A DNA stretch of 43,553 nucleotides from Marinilabiliales bacterium (GTDB taxonomy: Bacteria > Bacteroidota > Bacteroidia > Bacteroidales > F082). Both the position numbers and the translations under genes were made by a program. Location: NCBI GenBank assembly GCA_002869315.1, contig PKTD01000167.1, forward strand, positions 1 through 43,553, given 5' to 3'. Every line of letters begins with the position of its first letter. The stretch's first letter is position 1. The notes under the pieces are model-generated. The model did no database searches and had not been told where the DNA came from. It was given only the letters and a program-made list of their open reading frames with translations. Of the stretch, positions 40,125 through 43,553 are shown piece after piece.

Positions 40125-41282
40125 GTATTTATTATAATATATATCAAAATTTATTTTAATCCAGATAAGTATCATAGGAAATACCTTTAAAGAGTAAGGT
40201 ATAGTGTATTTTTCTCTAATTATTTGAGGAAATAAATCAGTAGGTGATAATGAAGTAAAAATAATAGCAAGTATAAACAAGACAATATTTAAGTCACTCT
40301 TATCGCTACTCACAAACCAAATAGAGGCTCCAGCCATTGCTATAATAAAGGTAGGAGATTCAGCCTTATGATTAAAAATCACAAGCCAAATTAGCAGTGA
40401 AGTAAGTATAATTAAACGGAAATAGTAGTTTGAAAAGTTTCCTGTTTTCAGTAATGGTGCAAACAGTAAAACAGCAGCAATTATTATTAATACGTATTTA
40501 TTAACTAATACACCAAACCATGTATACAACCATCCCATTACAGAATAACCATATGAAATATTATAATCATGCGAAAGCATATTAATATAACTTTTGAATA
40601 GTAATAAATACTGATTTATATCTATAATGAGGAGAGGAACAATTAAAAAGAAAGAGAACCACATTAGACTTAACAGCCCCAATTTTAGTTTCTTAGGATA
40701 AAATATAATTAGTAAAATAGCAACAAAACCAAATAGTTTAATAAATATAGATATTACTATCATCAATGTGGCAATCAGGTAGTTTCTTTTCTCCAGCATG
40801 TTGAAAGACAATATTATCAAACCAGCCATAATTGCATTCGACTGCTCATTTTGTATTGAAGTAAAAAACTCAACAAATGAAAAAAGTAATATTAAAAGTT
40901 TTTGATTTGAACTCAGTTTTGGTAGTGACATTATAGCCACAAAAAAAACAATTGTATTCAGCAAGTTCCATAAAAACAAACCCAGATAGTCAGGTAGTAA
41001 AGCAAATAGTCCAAAGAATGCGGCAAAAGTTGGAGTGTATTTAAACAAATCCCAGTGTTCTCCAGGATAATATGTATACAAATCCTGGTAATTTATGAGG
41101 TGAAAGAAAGACTGCTTAAAAATAATATAGTTGTTATAGGAGCAATATTCTACAACATCCCCAACTATTGAAACTGAGCCTGACAGTATTGACTGCAAAC
41201 TAGTTATGATTGTAGCCAAAACAAATATTGACAAAACAATTTTTTTATACAATCCTTTTTTAACTATGTCCTTTAAGTTCAA
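40107..41282 (-). CDS. Polytopic membrane protein, DUF2029/GT87-like mannosyltransferase
   Basis: Multiple TM helices; FKYTPTFAAFFGLFALLPDYLGLFLWNLLNTIVFF pattern. Confidence 0.75.
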   Translation of the reverse strand: MNLKDIVKKGLYKKIVLSIFVLATIITSLQSILSGSVSIVGDVVEYCSYNNYIIFKQSFFHLINYQDLYTYYPGEHWDLFKYTPTFAAFFGLFALLPDYLGLFLWNLLNTIVFFVAIMSLPKLSSNQKLLILLFSFVEFFTSIQNEQSNAIMAGLIILSFNMLEKRNYLIATLMIVISIFIKLFGFVAILLIIFYPKKLKLGLLSLMWFSFFLIVPLLIIDINQYLLLFKSYINMLSHDYNISYGYSVMGWLYTWFGVLVNKYVLIIIAAVLLFAPLLKTGNFSNYYFRLIILTSLLIWLVIFNHKAESPTFIIAMAGASIWFVSSDKSDLNIVLFILAIIFTSLSPTDLFPQIIREKYTIPYSLKVFPMILIWIKINFDIYYNKYLIPEA

Positions 41283-41335
41283 TTTATTGTTTTCTCAATG
41301 TTTATTTATCAGCACAAAGATGGCAATTATTTATA

Positions 41336-41344
41336 TAACTTTGC
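41336..41344 (+). promoter_or_regulatory. Candidate -7 element upstream of beta-barrel gene
   Basis: TAACTTTGC matches TAnnTTTGY. Confidence 0.4.
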
Positions 41345-41373
41345 GTTATAAAATCAAATCTACAAAGTTTAGG

Positions 41374-42072
41374 ATGATAAAAAAGTTACTCGTTTTATTT
41401 ATATTTTCAGTTTTCCTTTTAATGGGAAATCAGGTAAAATCTCAAATTATTAAAGGAGAACTTATTGGAGGCTTCAATCTTAGTAAAATTGAAGGCGACA
41501 GAGTAAATAATGGTATTATACGATTTAATAAACCAGGTCTAGTAGGTGGATTAGGAGTTTTAATACCTGTATGGGGTAATTTTGATATTAATCTGGAAGT
41601 TTTATTTACCCAAAAGGGAGCATATAGAAGAAATGGACCATATCCTGATAGTGCTAAACCTAGTTATAAATCGGCACTAAATTATGCCGAAATTCCACTA
41701 TTAATTCAATATACTGACAGAGATAGGATAACAATCGGAACCGGTTTATCGTATTCCCGACTTGTAGGTGTAAAATGGGTTGTTAATGGACGAAATTTAA
41801 GTGAAAGTATTTTAGATGGATATTTTGCAACTGATAACCTCGACTGGCTTCTGGATATTAGGTTTAGATTATATGAACAATTAAAATTAAATTTTCGATA
41901 TTCTTACAGTTTAACCTCAGTATGGTCAGGTCCCGAGGATGCACTACTAGAAACGCAAGCAGGAGAAGTTCAAAGTATGGATCAAAGAAATTCAATGGTT
42001 AGCCTTCGGCTTATTTGGGTTTTCAACGAAAAACAAAGTAAGCGTAATTTAAACCAAAATGTTAATGAATAG
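41374..42072 (+). CDS. PorT-like outer membrane beta-barrel protein
   Basis: Signal peptide from Met at 41374; KGELIGGFNLSKIEG...; alternating beta-strand pattern. Confidence 0.78.
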   Translation: MIKKLLVLFIFSVFLLMGNQVKSQIIKGELIGGFNLSKIEGDRVNNGIIRFNKPGLVGGLGVLIPVWGNFDINLEVLFTQKGAYRRNGPYPDSAKPSYKSALNYAEIPLLIQYTDRDRITIGTGLSYSRLVGVKWVVNGRNLSESILDGYFATDNLDWLLDIRFRLYEQLKLNFRYSYSLTSVWSGPEDALLETQAGEVQSMDQRNSMVSLRLIWVFNEKQSKRNLNQNVNE

Positions 42073-42559
42073 TGCCAATTATTTTATTGAAAAACTCAAA
42101 CTTATTAAACATCCTGAAGGTGGCTGGTATAAAGAAGTTTACCGATCCGAAGAATTTATAGATATAAATTCTCTAGACGAAAGATTTTCGTCAGAAAGAA
42201 ACTTATCCACATCAATATTTTTTCTTTTGGAGAAAAATGAGTTTTCGGCTTTCCATAAAATCAAATCTGATGAAATATGGCATTATCACTCTGGTAGTTC
42301 TCTAAAGTTGCACATGATTACTCCTGAGGGAAAACTAATTGAAAAAAAACTCGGCTTAGATATTGAAAATAATGAATTTCCACAGGTAGTTGTTCCGCAT
42401 GGTTATTATTTTGCAGCAAAAACAGAAGGTGAGTTCACACTTTGTGGCTGCACTGTTTCTCCTGGTTTCGACTTTAGCGATTTTGAAATGCCTAATTCTG
42501 AAAGTTTAACAGAAATGTTTCCCGCTCAAGCGGAAATAATCAGTTTGTTTGGTGTTTAA
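42059..42559 (+). CDS. Cupin domain protein (DUF985/cupin_5)
   Basis: LIKHPEGGWYKEVYRSEE; TSIFFLLEKNEFSAFHKIKSDEIWHYHSGSSLKLHMI; VVPHGYYFAA. Confidence 0.9.
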   Translation: MLMNSANYFIEKLKLIKHPEGGWYKEVYRSEEFIDINSLDERFSSERNLSTSIFFLLEKNEFSAFHKIKSDEIWHYHSGSSLKLHMITPEGKLIEKKLGLDIENNEFPQVVVPHGYYFAAKTEGEFTLCGCTVSPGFDFSDFEMPNSESLTEMFPAQAEIISLFGV

Positions 42560-42564
42560 AATTA

Positions 42565-43356
42565 TTACTTATTCCTATTTTGATTAAAATTCCATGCCTC
42601 ATCAAGAAATTTTCTGGCAATGGGTGCTGAAAGAAGGTGCAGCGTATCCATGCGCTCAGGATGCCATTGTACAGCCATCATAAAACTTTTGCCAGTATCA
42701 TCTTTCCATTCTATTGCTTCGGGTAAACTATCTGCAGAATAGGCCGAAATTTTTAATTGCTCCGCTTTCTTTTTAATACCCTGATGATGATTACTGGTAA
42801 CCATACCATATTGCACACTACTCAAGTCTCTTAATAAAGAACTGTCAACTATAAAAACTTTATGATAACAGTTACGCCAGTCTTCCTGCCGATGCACAAC
42901 TGTTGTGTCAAACTCCTGAGGTATATCAACATAAAGGCTACCTCCCAGAGACACATTCAATATTTGCTGTCCACGGCATACACCTATGATAGGTATTTTA
43001 TTTTCAAGAGCGCTTTTTATAAGGGCAAACTCAAGACTATCACGGTATCTGTCGAAACTACCGCAAAAAATGGTGTCTTCAATTTGATTATAATATGCCG
43101 GGTAAATATCTTCTCCTCCAGTCAATAAAAGTCCATCACACGTTTTTAAAACATTTAATGCAGAATCTATACCCATATCGTACATATTGTAGTATTCGGC
43201 ATTCTCTTCATAACGACTTAACCAGGAAGTATAATTTTTTGATTCTTTGGAGATTGCAATTTTTACGATATCCTGTTCCGGAGGAAAACAGCATGAACTT
43301 AAAAACAGAACACTTAGTAAAATTAACGGATATTTTCGAAATTCAATCATTCGCAT
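42565..43356 (-). CDS. Exported lipoprotein class I glutamine amidotransferase-like hydrolase (peptidase C26, PuuD-like)
   Basis: Lipobox FLSSC; LLTGGEDIYPAYY; GVCRGQQILNVSLGGSLYVDI (nucleophile Cys); QWHPE. Confidence 0.88.
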   Translation of the reverse strand: MRMIEFRKYPLILLSVLFLSSCCFPPEQDIVKIAISKESKNYTSWLSRYEENAEYYNMYDMGIDSALNVLKTCDGLLLTGGEDIYPAYYNQIEDTIFCGSFDRYRDSLEFALIKSALENKIPIIGVCRGQQILNVSLGGSLYVDIPQEFDTTVVHRQEDWRNCYHKVFIVDSSLLRDLSSVQYGMVTSNHHQGIKKKAEQLKISAYSADSLPEAIEWKDDTGKSFMMAVQWHPERMDTLHLLSAPIARKFLDEAWNFNQNRNK

Positions 43357-43358
43357 TT

Positions 43359-43553
43359 TTAATATTTTGGAATATTTATATAAAAGTCAGATAAGTAGTT
43401 GTGATATTGAGCCGTAAAGTTATTGTTTTCTTCTCTAATAATAAAATGCTCATTTATAACATTTTGCATATTTTGCTTTGTAAACTCAAGATTTACTCTA
43501 TTGGGAGCCATTCCCCTTTTAGGAAAGATTAGGAATCTTCGCGATAAAAATAA
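43359..43553 (-). CDS. C-terminal fragment of a CDS running off the right edge
   Basis: Minus-strand open frame ...FPKRGMAPNRVNLEFTKQNMQNVINEHFIIREENNNFTAQYHNYLSDFYINIPKY* to TAA at 43359-43361; product not recognised. Confidence 0.5.
   Translation of the reverse strand, partial: LFLSRRFLIFPKRGMAPNRVNLEFTKQNMQNVINEHFIIREENNNFTAQYHNYLSDFYINIPKY

Noticed and set aside
42862-43394. Plus-strand ORFs 42862-43128 and 43095-43394
   Set aside because: Antisense to the GATase gene, no coding signature.
1-43553. CRISPR array, prophage, transposon or defence island
   Set aside because: No regularly spaced repeats, integrase, transposase or phage structural genes were seen; the Cas4-like protein is isolated.

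Overview
A 43.5 kb chromosomal window from a Bacteroidetes (probably Bacteroidales/Marinilabiliales-like) genome. It is mostly dense housekeeping and cell-envelope genes. No rRNA, tRNA, CRISPR array or transposase was recognised. Gene order: partial periplasmic protein (-), histidine kinase / response regulator, RelA/SpoT, floA-nfeD-clpS, NUDIX, TIGR01777 epimerase, MarR, lipoprotein + TonB receptor, Cas4/DUF2779-like nuclease, dnaB, DUF6263-like, rimO, MORN/YwqK, two hotdog thioesterases, pruA with an MHS transporter, a cobalamin-riboswitch operon (T9SS beta-propeller, second T9SS protein, BtuB-like receptor, BtuG-like lipoprotein), GreA/B-like, OsmC, ATP-grasp, yebC, prmC, two T9SS cargo proteins, tex, DUF2029, OM beta-barrel, cupin, exported class I GATase. 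The points most worth a second look are: (1) three single in-frame nonsense codons inside otherwise intact conserved genes (spoT ACT domain, an ATP-grasp gene, yebC), the last two 545 bp apart and next to prmC; (2) the translationally coupled B12-riboswitch operon, which appears to display two different beta-propeller proteins by two anchoring routes, with a terminator-like hairpin ending at the first start codon; (3) a 24-bp near-palindrome that contains two overlapping divergent Bacteroidetes -7 boxes between marR and a TonB operon; (4) four GGTTAA hexamers at 10/10/11-bp spacing between divergent promoters at the two-component locus. All family calls are made by eye from the sequence; no database search was run.
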